In this document: positions 25,955-37,540 of the stretch, piece after piece
Position numbering within the stretch: the first letter of the stretch is position 1
Layout of the letters: every line of letters starts with the position of its first letter
Assembly (NCBI GenBank): GCA_019925795.1
Contig: CM034307.1
Coordinates: forward strand, 21,163,197-21,227,196
Direction of reading: 5' to 3'
Length of the DNA stretch: 64,000 nt
DNA from: Dendrobium chrysotoxum
Taxonomy: Eukaryota; Streptophyta; Magnoliopsida; Asparagales; Orchidaceae
Made by a program: the position numbers and the translations under genes
The notes under the pieces: model-generated
Seen by the model: the letters and a program-made list of their open reading frames with translations, nothing else
What the model was told of the DNA's origin: nothing
The model's database searches: none

Positions 25955-27412
25955 ACTCTTAGCCTTCTTCTTCTTTCCCAGTGGCCCTTCTGCCTTGCAT
26001 TAAAGATTCTTTTAGGCCTGTGCATTAGTGGATCTTTCAATTTTGCACTGCCACCCTTTTTATTTCCAACAAACTTATGGTTTTTAATTTTTCATCAAGA
26101 AGTAAGTCAATATTTTCAGCCATGTTTTTCATTGCAATCAACATGTACTGCTCAACCTCCTCATTCCCTTGCGCTAGTGTACTAATCTGATATGCAAATT
26201 TGCTGAGATGATTTTTGAATATGAATTCACTACTAACTTCAAAATTATTCTTTCATGTACCTATACCCATGTAACCTGAATATATATATTTTTGAGCTCT
26301 TATTGAGCATCATAATATTAGGTACTTCTCAGAGATTTTCACAATATCCAACTGCCTCAAAACTCTCATGTTGTGAGAACAAAATAAACCCATCATCTCA
26401 AACTTCCTATAGGTGCATTAAATGCCACCTTCTATTACATCAAAATCAACCTAACTTTTAATGAAACCTTTTTAGAGATATGCCATTGACATAGTTTATG
26501 AGGAGTGTGAGGTAATACAAATTTCATGTCCCTAGCCATTGCCTTGTCCTAATCAATAAATATTATTGTTGGATGTTTATCACCCATTATTTGTATAAAT
26601 ATTCTAAACAACCATATAAATGAATCAATTATTTTCTCTGACAAAAAGGCCACTGCTACAATTTTGCCAATGATTATTAACACCAACAAATGGTGTACAA
26701 ACTAAATTATATTTTTTTAGCCTATAGTTAGTATCAAAAATCACCACATCTCCAAAATAGTTATAATCTATCCTACCCATCCCATCAACCCAAAAAAAAA
26801 AAATTAACAATCTATCAAATTCATCAATTTTGACGTCCTACATAAACATGTTGCCATCAACATGATGATCTTTAAATAACTGAATCAAAGAATTAGTGTC
26901 CCAAATTTAATCTTTGCTCTTTTCTCCTTTTGAATAAAGTTTTATGTGTCCCTCTTAAAGAATCCAGCATTCTCGATGCCTCCAACTTCCTATACAAGGT
27001 AGGAGAATACATCAATATTTCTGATCTCGGCTTCTGTCATTGATTTTAGAAGTGAAGCATTATCATCATCAATATTCCTATATGATCTCAGGAGATGTTA
27101 GTCTTCTAGCCTAGATAATTCATTTTTGTGTGATTCAATAAATTTTTTTACATTCTAATTTCTTGCTTCATTAATTAGAACCTAGCCAAAGATGGATAAC
27201 CAGTTTTGGTCTCTGATTTTTGATATATTGTTTAGGAATTTAGATCAAATCTCTTCTTGAAACCAAATTTTGAACAGACAAAGTTCTTGGATTTTATCTT
27301 TTTGGAATTTGGCCAATAACTATGGTAATCCTTGCGTACACTAAAGCTAGTATTATGGGCATAATGGCAGTAAGCATCATATGCTTCTTTCTCATTTTTA
27401 TACAGAACCTGT
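25955..27412 (-). pseudogene. FAR1-type Mutator-like transposase, broken
   Basis: Read leftwards, the segment keeps the order of FAR1/Jittery-type transposases. A FAR1 DNA-binding domain has A-Y-D-A-Y-C-H-Y-A and S-F-S-V-R-K (27395-27330). The MULE catalytic region has D-Y-N-Y-F-G-D-V-V-I-F-D-T-N-Y-R and P-F-V-G-V-N-N-H (26780-26680), then D-K-A-M near 26545 and H-K-L-C-Q-W-H near 26495. A SWIM zinc finger has C-T-Y-R-K-F-E-M and C-S-H-N (26415-26350), and a basic tail lies near 26080-25955. The region between catalytic core and SWIM is much shorter than in the family, so a deletion is likely, and stops occur throughout. A splice acceptor (TTACAG on the minus strand) ends just before the FAR1 domain at about 27412. 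Product: cut-and-paste transposase. Confidence 0.75.
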
Positions 27413-27414
27413 AA

Positions 27415-28090
27415 TACAAACTAAAGCATAGTGAAAGCATAGTATAAGTGCAGTGAAGGATCAGTGAAAAAAGCTCAGTGAAGGCACAACAAAATCACAG
27501 TGAAGACACAACAAAAGCACAGCTTAAGCGCAGAAAAAGCGCAGCAAAAATGCAGTCGAAGAGCAGAAAAAGCTCAGAGAAAGCATAGTCGAAGAGCAAA
27601 AAAAGCACATCAAAAGCGAGTCCCAAGTGCAGCTAAAGCACACAAAAGTGCAGAAAAGCGTAGATAAATTGCTAGAAAAGTGCAGATAAATCACAGGAAA
27701 AGCGCAGCAATAACACAACTAAAGCGCATAAAAAAGTGCATCAAAAGTGCAGCCAAAGCTCATCCAAAGCACTATAAAAGCATAGCCAAAGCGTAGCTAC
27801 ACTTTAACTCTCCAAAGCTGACTGCACATTTTTGTGCTTTTTCTACTCTTTGGATGCACTATGGATCTCCAAACCTTAGTGAAGAGTAGCGAAAGCTTAT
27901 TTAAATCGCAATGAAAGCAAAGTAGCAAATGCACAGTTGCAATCCGCAGTGAAACTGCAGTAAAAAAGCATAGTAAAAATGTCGTGAAAAAAACTTGAAA
28001 GCACAGCGGGAGCATAGTTGTAACCCGCAGTGAAAGCACAACAAGTACTCCTGTATGTTCTTGTACTGAGCATTGTTGTGCTTTTGTACA
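27415..28090. repeat. AAAGYRCAG array 5, strand-switching
   Basis: Dense forward units (AAAGCGCAGC, AAAAGTGCAG) at 27420-27790, a reversed patch at 27795-27850, then sparser forward units to about 28045 and a short reversed end. It lies directly upstream of the transposase exon on that gene's strand, where an intron or promoter would be. Confidence 0.85.
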
Positions 28091-29949
28091 CAACTCTATT
28101 TTAGAACTTTGGAAAATTATAAAACTTTGAAAACTCTCAAAAACACTTGGGATGAGGTAGAATTTACCGATAAGTTGAAATCCTAATCAGTTCTAGCAAA
28201 ATTAACTTTCAATTCCTGAATATTTTCATATCTCCTTTCATCCTTTGTGTCTTGTAAGCATTCCATCTCCGCTAATATATACTAACGTTATTCCTCATTT
28301 TTTCTTTCAAAGTAGGTATTAGAAGTCCTAAATATTTAGATTTCAAAGCTTTTGCAACTTTTTTCTTAAAATGGAGCACCAACCCTAAACCCCTCTTCAA
28401 AAAAGTATAAAATTATGGGCAGGTTGGGTCATTCGGGTTGAAAAGACAAATAAAAAGGAAAACCAATTAAAAAATCTACATGTCTCTGCCACATGTTAAT
28501 ATTTAATTGGAGTCCAAATGTAGAGTTATGTCCAAACTTTGCACCAAATAATATCTTCGTGAATTGAGGGAGGCAGGAGGGGAGTCCTCTGGATCCCGAG
28601 AGCTAGCCCTAGCCCCTTGTATATACTTTTTTTAAAGGAGTAAACCAGCTTCTACTTAAATCCAATAATTAAAAAAATTATAAAATTACAAAATAGTCCC
28701 TTAATGCCCTTATTCTAAAGGCTGAAATCAAATCTAAAAAAGCATGATGAATTTCAACCATTAGATTTAGGAATTTTTTGATTTGGAAAGATTAAAAAAG
28801 GTAAAGCTAAAACTAGTTTGTATTCAAGCTCAGACTAAAATTTTTTTGAATGGGTTTGCTTTTCATATATATATATATATATATGTTAATTAATCAATTT
28901 TACAAATTACACTTACATTTTGAATTATTAACAATAATCTATTTTAGATTTTTTTTGTGATTATTAAAATTATTAAGAAAAGGCTCATAAGATTCTCTCT
29001 CCTTGACGCACATTAAATGATATCTAACTCAAGCATGAATGGGTTTGTTTTGAGATATCTTAACAATCCGAATACACTCGTGCAATCCATTTACAAAAAT
29101 GAGGCCCAAATCAAAAGATTTTATGAGCGGATTATGCATGTGCATAATTGCTCAAATGACATGAATTCATATAAAGTACTAATCAAATAGGCATCAACCC
29201 GTCTAGATATATTTCTCAAGCATAATAAAAGGATGATAAGTGATCGAAAGAAATAAATGTTAAAGCCAATGATGAATTGAGGTAAAATTTGCAAGTGATC
29301 AATTCGAAAAATGAGGTCAACAGTAGTCTACTAGACTTTTACTTGGATTCTGCTTCTCTATTAGGAGATCACTAACGGTGATGATGCTTTGCACCTCTGA
29401 ACCTTTTTACAAATAAACTTTCTAACACATTAAAGGTTAGACTGATCCAATGGGCAGTTCAACATACTTGTCAAATGTTATACTGAATAAACTACTAGCA
29501 AATTGCATGAATAACAATGCGTCACTGTCTCTAGCATTGTAACAACTAGCCCTGAAATGTTTTAGCTATTATTTATGATTGTTTATACCATTAAAGTTCC
29601 TATATAAAGGTGGTAAAAATCCCTTTAGATAAGGCATTGGATTATACTCTTTTGGGTATGGTCTACCCTTTAGAATAAGATGAAGTACTATGAGATTTAG
29701 CTAACGTCTCTTTGACTTGCTATTCTACCATTTGCTTTATATCTACAGATAAAGTGATTCTACTTCTAACTTTATTAGCTTGTTCTATATTTCTTCTATA
29801 TGAACATGTTTACCATTAATGTTGACTTGTACTGATTCATCAAATGAAGATTTGACTTATGTTTAATGTGTAGGAGATGCTTTACCATGCATGATAGAGG
29901 TCATGGCCATCATTTCCTCCAATTTCCTTTCCATCTTTAATATATGTTC
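28091..29949. other. Non-coding interval, no gene seen
   Basis: AT-rich, with an (AT)n tract at about 28866-28884. No domain, LTR end or terminal repeat was recognised. The right end of the Mutator-like segment should be in here or just before, but I could not place terminal inverted repeats. Confidence 0.55.
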
Positions 29950-31466
29950 TAAAAGTTTGTTAGGGATGTTAAGCCCTTATGAACAAGCCCGAGGCTAACC
30001 AAGAGGGGAGGGGGGGGGGGGGGGGTTAATTGGTTATTTTAAAAAATTCATCAGAAAAAATGATTTAGAAAATCTTTTTAAATTTTTTGACATGTTTACA
30101 GTTTCACAATGATGTGCAGATGTTCAACAATAATAAAATAATAATCATAATCACATAATCATCGACAAAAAAATAAGTGTGGAAAATAATTAAAAAGAAT
30201 ACACGAGATTTTATAGTGGTTCGGTCAACTTGACCTACGTCCACTCCCAGGAGCCTCCCCTCCCTGTATTGCACTAACACTAAGTGACTCTCCTTCTGCT
30301 CTCACAGTAAGGCGGAGAAACCTGTATAAAACTCCTTTCCACCAACCCGATGAGGCAGAGAATCCAGACTCCTTTCATTTCCTCCTGAAGCAGGCAGAGA
30401 ACCTGGACTCCTTTTGCTTCCTCTTGAAGCAGGTAGAGAACCTTGATCTTGTTGCAGACGATCCTTCCACAGAGACACCAAGGATAAGAGACGACAACCA
30501 GGGAAGATGACTCAGATCCTTGCTTGGAGCAACCTTTGTGAACCCCTCATAAACTCCCCCTCACAAGATCTTTTCTCATCTAGAGGATAGCTCGGTCATC
30601 CAGGGAAACTTGTGCTGGATGGTATCAAAATGACTTGATCATCCTGGACGATATCGATATCATCCGGTACGATTAGTTTAAACACACCATTTTCATCTTG
30701 CACATTATTCGGGTCATATAGCCAACCCATGCTAGATGATGTCAAAATGACCTGATCATCCAGGATGATTTTGATATCATCCCGTACGATTAGTATAAAA
30801 TCAGGAATATCATCTAGAGGATTGTTCGGGTTGTCTAGCTAAAATACACTGGATGATCAGGATTTTTAATTGATCATCCAGGATGATCTTGCGATCGTCC
30901 ATGATAATATGATCGAATCACTCAAACCTTAATTACTTTCCTTAATCACCTGACTAATTTAGGTATGATTATAATGGATCATCTAGGATGATACATGTAT
31001 CATCTGGGATGATTAGACCAAATCTCTAAAATTAAAAACTTGCCTAACTTAATCTGGCAGCTGAGAATTTTTTATTTGAGCATATTATCCTATACTATGG
31101 GTGTATTATCAAGGATGATCTACTTAATCAGACTGACTTAACATGGTCACCCTAATTAGGATTTTTATTTTCAATGGATTGTTCAGGATGATTTAAACAA
31201 AATTTTGAATAGAAACTCTAATTCACTAAACTCTCCCCCTGAGTGTGTGTGTGCAAGGTTACATAGCTTGGGGATCCGTTACATTACACTTGACTCAAAA
31301 AGGATGAAAAATTATATTGAACCTGAAAACACAAACGGACTGATTCGATCTTGAGCTGGCTTGAATTGCGGTTGATCTTGTGTACCTGAAAGATTAGACA
31401 CTTAAAATAGAAATAGAAATGTTTGCTATCATCAAAATTATAATCCTTGAAACTAGATTTGCAACA
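29950..31466 (-). repeat. 3' LTR of Sirevirus A
   Basis: 1517 bp. The edges read TAAAAGTTTG (TG changed to TA) and TTTGCAACA on the plus strand. It holds a G-run (30010-30025), the TGGTTCGGTCAA block near 30217, repeated CCTGAAGCAGGCAGAGAA units (30340-30445), and palindromes of the CATCC-A-GGATG type (about 30590-31190). It aligns with 39419-40700 over most of its length. Confidence 0.88.
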
Positions 31467-31486
31467 ATCTCCCCCTTTTTGATGAT
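31467..31486 (-). other. Polypurine tract of Sirevirus A
   Basis: On the minus strand AAAAAGGGGGAGAT directly precedes the LTR start TGTTGC. This is where plus-strand DNA synthesis would begin. The same tract stands at 42755 and 60576. Confidence 0.9.
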
Positions 31487-31701
31487 GGCAAACATTTGTC
31501 AGAATTTTCAAATTTAGTAACTTTGATGATTCAAAACATTAAACCTTAGAACATCAAAATACTGAATATTTGAACATTGATAATTCAAAAGCATACAAAC
31601 TACTCCCCCTTTTATAATCTCAAAAAGGGAAAAATAGTACACTAAAATACATAAGAAAAATAGTACACAAACATCACAAAAACAAAACCAAAACAGTCAA
31701 A

Positions 31702-32832
31702 CTAGTAAAGAGGGGGATCTTGATCAGACAGAGGAGGAGGTGGTGGTGGCTGAAATAAACTGTGGAGAGTAGCAAACTGTTCACCAAATCAGGCCATGTC
31801 CTAGTTGTGCTGCTGCTGCTACTAGGCTATGTAAGTATTGAAATGGTATACATCCTTAGCGTGCTGCTGCTCCTGGGCAACCACGTAGGATTCAAAGCGT
31901 GCCTCCCACTGGTCAAACCTATGCACTAGGTGATCTATTAGTGATTCTATATGGAGAGGGGTTGGTGCAGCAGGTTCAAGAATAGCTTCTTCCTCTTCTC
32001 CCTCAATATTCATGCTAGGCTCCGGATGAAGTCTGGTACTGTGAAGAACATGGAAGGAGTTGTTGGAGTAGAAGTAAGGAGGGACATTGCTAGAATTAGA
32101 TATTATAGATTGAATTTGGTCTTGAGAGCATATGCAATCATGTGTCCTAAGGCTAGATTTGGGCTTCTCCTATGGCCCGGATCTCTAATGCTAGTGAGGT
32201 ATTCGATGTAACGAAAGAGGAGATCGGTAGCATTGAAATCTTGGCAGGCCATGATGTAATAGGTAGTCACGGAGAGTAAGGGGGTGATATGGATGTGGTC
32301 CCCAGCTTTTGGAATGATAGAGGAGTGAAGGACATGCTGGATTGTCCGAGTATCCTTAAGTAAGGAAGAGCATGCATTATCGTGATAGGGGATGTTGGTG
32401 TTCCTAAGAAAGCGATTTGTGACACTCCAGTCAAAGTCACGGTCAAAGGAGATGAGATGGAGTTTATCACCAGTAATTGAGACTTGGAGAGTATTGTGAA
32501 AGTCTTGGGTGGTTAGTTTGATTAGGGCGGTGATTAATAAAAGATCGGAAGGTGGAGTAAGAGGAATCAATGCGAAGGTTCATAAAAAAAATACATAAAA
32601 GCTCAATACTGAATGGAAAAGCTAGCGTCAGGATGAAGGTGAGTGAAGTGTGATCCAAAAGATCTAATATTGGATATGTTAGAATACGGGGATTGACAAT
32701 TTTGGCTTGGGTTATCCCCACCTCAAGGTATTGCTAGAAGGTAGCCTGATCGGCTGCTTCAGGAAAGCGGGGATCGACATTTCCCCAGGAGGAACTAGCA
32801 CCGTGGAGCCTGGATCTCTTGCCACCAGCCAT
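31702..32832 (-). pseudogene. Sirevirus A extra 3' ORF (env-like / plant transposon protein type), broken
   Basis: Reading leftwards from the ATG at 32832 to TAG at 31702-31704, this copy spans about 377 codons, close to the 372 of the intact copy at 60879-61997. Shared landmarks in order: a basic Ser-rich N-terminus (K-R-S-R), L-T-L-A-F-P-F, I-Q-H-V-L, S-I-I-P-K-A-G-D-H-I-H-I-T-P-L-L-S-V, L-A-L-G-H, a helical R-F-D-Q-W-E-A-R-F segment, and an end with six Pro then D-Q-D-P. It is broken by stops near 32766, 32103 and 31822 and by a frameshift around 32470-32570. Position between RNase H and the 3' LTR equals that of the env-like ORF of Sireviruses. Function unknown. Confidence 0.8.
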
Positions 32833-32914
32833 GAGGAGATGAGTGATGAAGGATTAAAGGAAGGGTGTGGTGAAAGAATGGAGGAAATTGGCTATTTAAA
32901 TAGAAAATGGCCAG

Positions 32915-33295
32915 ATCATCCAGGACGATAGGGCAATAATGGCATCTAGGATGATTGGTTAAAAGGTGGTCGGATCATCCAGGATGATCAGATATTGTCC
33001 AGGATGATTAGACACAGGCGATCATCCTTAGGAATCAAGCTGGACAAGCATTGAAGAAAAGTATCATCCAGGATGATTAGGTGGATCATCTAGGATGATA
33101 TGCAATAAATGAATCAGATAGGCAAAATTTGAATTATCCAGCTGCTGCCACATGGATTATCCATGACAATAAGGAGTATCATCTAGGACGATCACCAATA
33201 ATTATTGCATATCAGCCATTAGATCAAGATAGGAGGATTTGATCATATCATTTAGGATGATGTGGGGATCATCCAGGACGATGTGACCAAAAATT
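32915..33295. repeat. Palindrome cluster beside the extra ORF of A
   Basis: Several copies of ATCATCCAGGATGAT and near variants (for example around 32920, 32975, 32995, 33065, 33090, 33270), some in pairs. These are the same units as in the LTRs of A, here in the internal spacer upstream of the extra ORF. Confidence 0.85.
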
Positions 33296-34499
33296 AAAAA
33301 TGGTGAAGGATGGAGAAGAATGATCAGGGATCCCAAAAACTCACAAAAAAATAAAATAAAAAATCAAATCAAATCAAAGAAAAAATAGAAATGGGAAGAC
33401 ACTACTTAAATTTTTTTTTTGAATCGGTCAGCTCTAGTAAATCAGAATTTTTCCTTGAGTTTCAATTCAAAAGCCAATAAGAAGAAAATTGACAACGCTG
33501 AAATCTAGAAAAGTTGGAAAATCGATTTTCGTAACTCCTACCTCAGACACCTTATAGGTTCAAATTCCTTTCAAATAAAAGTCTAGTTTAAAAGAAAAAA
33601 ATTAGATTTGAAAAGAGATCCTTTCAAGCCTCATTCCAAAAAAATATCTGATAAAAATTGTATTGCAAAGTAAGGAATTAGAAATCATAATTTTTCATCT
33701 CAAGCTTTTGAAAGTATGAAGTGGCGCATGGATTTCTCAAAGATATTTGAAGTTCCGAAAGGGAAGAAAGCTTATTTCTTTGTGGGCTCATTTTGTGCCT
33801 CTTTTTCAATTTATTTGGTGCTCTTTGCACATCTTTTGATTTTTTAAGCTTTGGGCTCATTTTGTGCCTTTTTTTCTATTGCAAGCTTGCTTCCTTTCAT
33901 AATCTCTAAATAATCTCAGTTGTGGAATTACCTTCCAGACATAAGAGCAGAGAAAACTCACTCTTTTCAGTAAGGAGGATTAACTCACAGAACAAAATCA
34001 TACTCCACATGATAAGTGCAATCACCTAATTGAGAAAAGCATAGCAATGATTTAAAGCTTTGAAAACACTATTCATATGAGGTAGATTATTATAGGAGGA
34101 TAAAATAGATCTCTATTTTAAAAACTAACTTTTTAATTTTGAAGAAAATTTTTATCCAAAAGAAATAATACACCATTAAAGGAGTTAGAGGAAGAGAAAT
34201 AATCATTAATGTTTCTTCCCTTTAACTGATTCAGATGTGTCAATCACTGCTTACAAGCTTTTAAACAAAAATAAGGCAAAACTCTCAGTTAGAAATCCAG
34301 TTTATCAGCAGTAGTGAGCAGTGATCTAATTTTGAACAAAAATAAATAGTAAATAAAAAGAAGAAAAATGAACACATGAAAATCAGCAACCAAAAATCAG
34401 CAGGAAAATAACAATTTAAAGAGAAAAAATAATCAAATCAAACAAAAAACTAAAAGAAAAATGAAAAGCAAAAAAAATAGAAATCAGCAATCATTAGAT
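33296..34499 (-). other. Spacer between pol and extra ORF of A
   Basis: A-rich, no gene. At about 33781-33880 it carries two partial copies of a repeat built from GGGCTCATTTTGTGCCT and CTCTTTGCACATCTTTTGA, which is the reverse complement of the tandem repeat at 41943-42105 in element F. Confidence 0.6.
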
Positions 34500-37400
34500 T
34501 CATGCATTTATGTCAATCACACCCAATCTGGTCCTTAAAATACTGAATGAGTCAAAGGCCAGTGGTTTGGTAAAGATGTCAGCCAGTTGATTTTCAATTG
34601 CTACATGGTGTAGCTCAATGTGCCCTTTTGTTACATGGTCCCTAATGAAGTGATGCCTTATATCAATGTGTTTGGTTCTTGAATGTTGGATATGATTCTT
34701 AGAGATGCAGATGACATTAGTATTATCACATAGAATTAAAATTATGCCAACAGGTAATCCTAGATCTAGAACTTAATGCTTCAACCAAAGGACTTGGGCC
34801 ACATAATTTTCTAAGGTAATGTACTCAGATTTAATAGTGGAAAGTTCAACTGAGTTCTATTTTTTACTGGACCAGGAGACTAAGGAATATCCTATGAATT
34901 GATAAGTTCTAGAGGTGCTCTTTCTATCCACCCTACATCCTATAAAATTAGAGTCAGAATATCCAATAATCTCAAAAGAGGTGCTGTGCCTAGGATGCCA
35001 GATTCCTATATTTTGGGTCCCTAAGAGATATCTAAGGATTCTCTTAACTACAGTCAGGTGGGATTCCTTAGGATCAGCTTGAAATCTAGCACAAAGATAA
35101 ACACTAAACATGATATTAGGTCGGCTAGTAGTCAGGTAAAGTAGTGATCCAATTATTCCTCTAAACTTCTTCTGATCAATAGATTTTTCATTTGAATCCT
35201 TATCTAACTGAACGGTGGAACTCATGGGAGTGTTCATTGGCTTAGCTTTATCCATTTCATATTTCTTCAAGATGTCTTTAGTGTATTGTGATTGATTTAA
35301 AAAGGTTATATCATCCATTTGCCTTATGCTAAACCCCAAAAAGTAGGATAATTCTCCCATCAAACTCATCTCAAACTCCTTACTAATTGTTTTAAAAAAA
35401 TCATCACATTGGTTTTTATCAGAAGATCCAAAAAGTATATCATCAACATAGATATGGATAATGGGTAAATCATCCCTACTTTTGTTAGAAAAAGGGTGGT
35501 GTCTACGCTCCCCTTAATAAACTCTCTTTCTAATAGGAATGTGTTAAGCCTCTCATACCAAGCTCTGGGTGCTTGTTTCAATTTATATAAGGCCTTTTTT
35601 AATTTGTAAACATAATTAGGATATTAGGAACTCTTAAAACCTAGGGGTTACTCTATAAAGACATCTTTCTTTATTACCCCATTTAAAAAGGCACTATTGA
35701 CATCCATTTGAAAAAGCTTAAATCCCTTATAACAGGCAAAGGCTAGTAGCACGTTAATGGTTTCCAATCTAGCTACAGGGGCAAAGGTCTCCTCAAAATC
35801 AATCCCTTCTATTTGGTTGTACCCCTTAGCCACCAATCTTGCCTTATTCCTAACCACCACACCAGAATCATTCATTTTATTCTTAAAGACCCACTTAGTT
35901 CCTACTACACTTTGATACTTAGGTCTTTCTACCAACTCCCAAACATCATTCCGCATAAATTGGTTAAGTTCTTCTTGCATAGCTAAGATCCAAAATTCAT
36001 CAAAAAGGGCTTGATTGATGTTGGTGGGTTCAGTCATTGAGATAAAGGCAGAATGGTTTACTTCCTTCCTAAGTCCATGCCTAATTCTAACACCTTCAGA
36101 AGGGTCTCCTAAGATCCGTTCTTTAGGATGACTCAAAGAATATCTCCAATCTCTAGGCAAAGTGTTTTGAGGTTCTACCCTTTCCTCTAGATTTATATTT
36201 TAACTCCTTAAGTAATCTCTCCTACCTCTTCTTCTTCCTTAACTCTAGCCTCCTTAGGATCAGATTCTTCAAACACAACATGCGTAGTCTCGTCCACCAC
36301 CAATATCCTCTTGTGAAACACCTTAAAGGATTTCCCCACACTTGAATATCCTAAGAACAGTCCCTCATCAGATTTTTGGTTAAATTTTCCTAAGGAGGAT
36401 TTCCCATTATTAAGAATGAATACCTTATAGCTAAAGACATAGACATGGGATAGGTTTGGAGTTTTACCCTTAATGATCTCATAGGGTGTCTTATTCAGAT
36501 TGGATCTAACATTCACCCTATTCAACACATAATAGGCTATGTTCACCGCTTCTGCCCAAAAGTATTTTGGAAGTGAATACTCAGCAAGCATGGCTCTAGT
36601 GGCTTCCACTAAGGTCTTGTTCTTCCGTTTAGCTACCCCATTCTACTGAGGGGTCCTAGGAGCTAAAAAGTTGTGGCTAATCCCTTTCTCCTCATAGAAG
36701 GTTCCAAATTTCTTATTTTCAAACTCCCCACCAAGATCACTATGGATGGTCATAATCTCACAACCTAACTTCTTCTGAATCCAAGTGGAGAAAGATTTAA
36801 ATTCATCAAATGACTCAGATTTATGTGACAAAAATCTAATCCAAGTGAACCTTGAGTAATCATTGACAATCACAAATCTATAGACTTTCCCCCTAATCTG
36901 GTAGTGCTAATGGGTCCAAAGAGATCCATGTGAAGGACTTCTAAAGGTATAGAGGTGTTGATGTCCTTAATGGAGTGGAAAGAGGATTAGACTTGCTTCT
37001 CTAGCTCACAGGCATCACACAGGTGGTCCTTAGTGAACTTAAGCTTAAGGACACCTCTAACTAAGTCCTTTTAGGTAACTCTTCTAAGGGTTTTCATATT
37101 GGCATGACATAATCTTCTGTGCCACAACCAAGACTCATCAGCAGTAGTTTCTAAGTAAAATGAAGAAACACATTTAATGTTATTTAAATCAAGCATATAG
37201 ATGTTGTTAATCCTCTTGCCCTGCAAAACAGTATTATTATTTAAGCTTATGATGCATGCATTTGATAGGAACTTAATGCTGAATCCTTTATCACAGAGTT
37301 GACTAATGCTGAGCAGGTTATGTTTTAGTCCATCTACAAGAAAAACATTTTCAATCAAAAGGTTCTTGGAGTTTTTGATTATACCTGTGCCAACCGCTTT

Positions 37401-37540
37401 CTTGGTGGTGTTGTCTCCAAGAGTGATCTTGCCTCCAGCCCTGGCCTCCAGCAAAATGAATTATTTTGCATCTCCAGTCATATGTCTTGAGCATCCGCTG
37501 TTTAGGTACCACATACTCTCATGAAGACTTGTGTGAGAGC
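34500..37540 (-). pseudogene. Sirevirus A pol (protease, integrase, RT, RNase H), broken
   Basis: Domains in order, read leftwards: protease with N-S-G-C-S-R-H-M-T-G (about 37500; the active Asp is Asn); the pre-integrase block E-S-W-L-W-H-R-R-L-C-H (about 37130); integrase with I-H-S-D-L-G-G-E-F (about 36750) and P-Y-E-I-I-K-G-K-T-P; RT with M-D-V-N-S-A-F-L-N-G (35705) and a Y-V-D-D-type site damaged near 35450; and RNase H with G-Y-S-D-S-N-F-I-G-C. The end, L-G-V-I-D-I-N-A, stops at 34500-34502. At least five frameshifts or stops split it. The set would mature, insert and copy the element. Confidence 0.88.
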
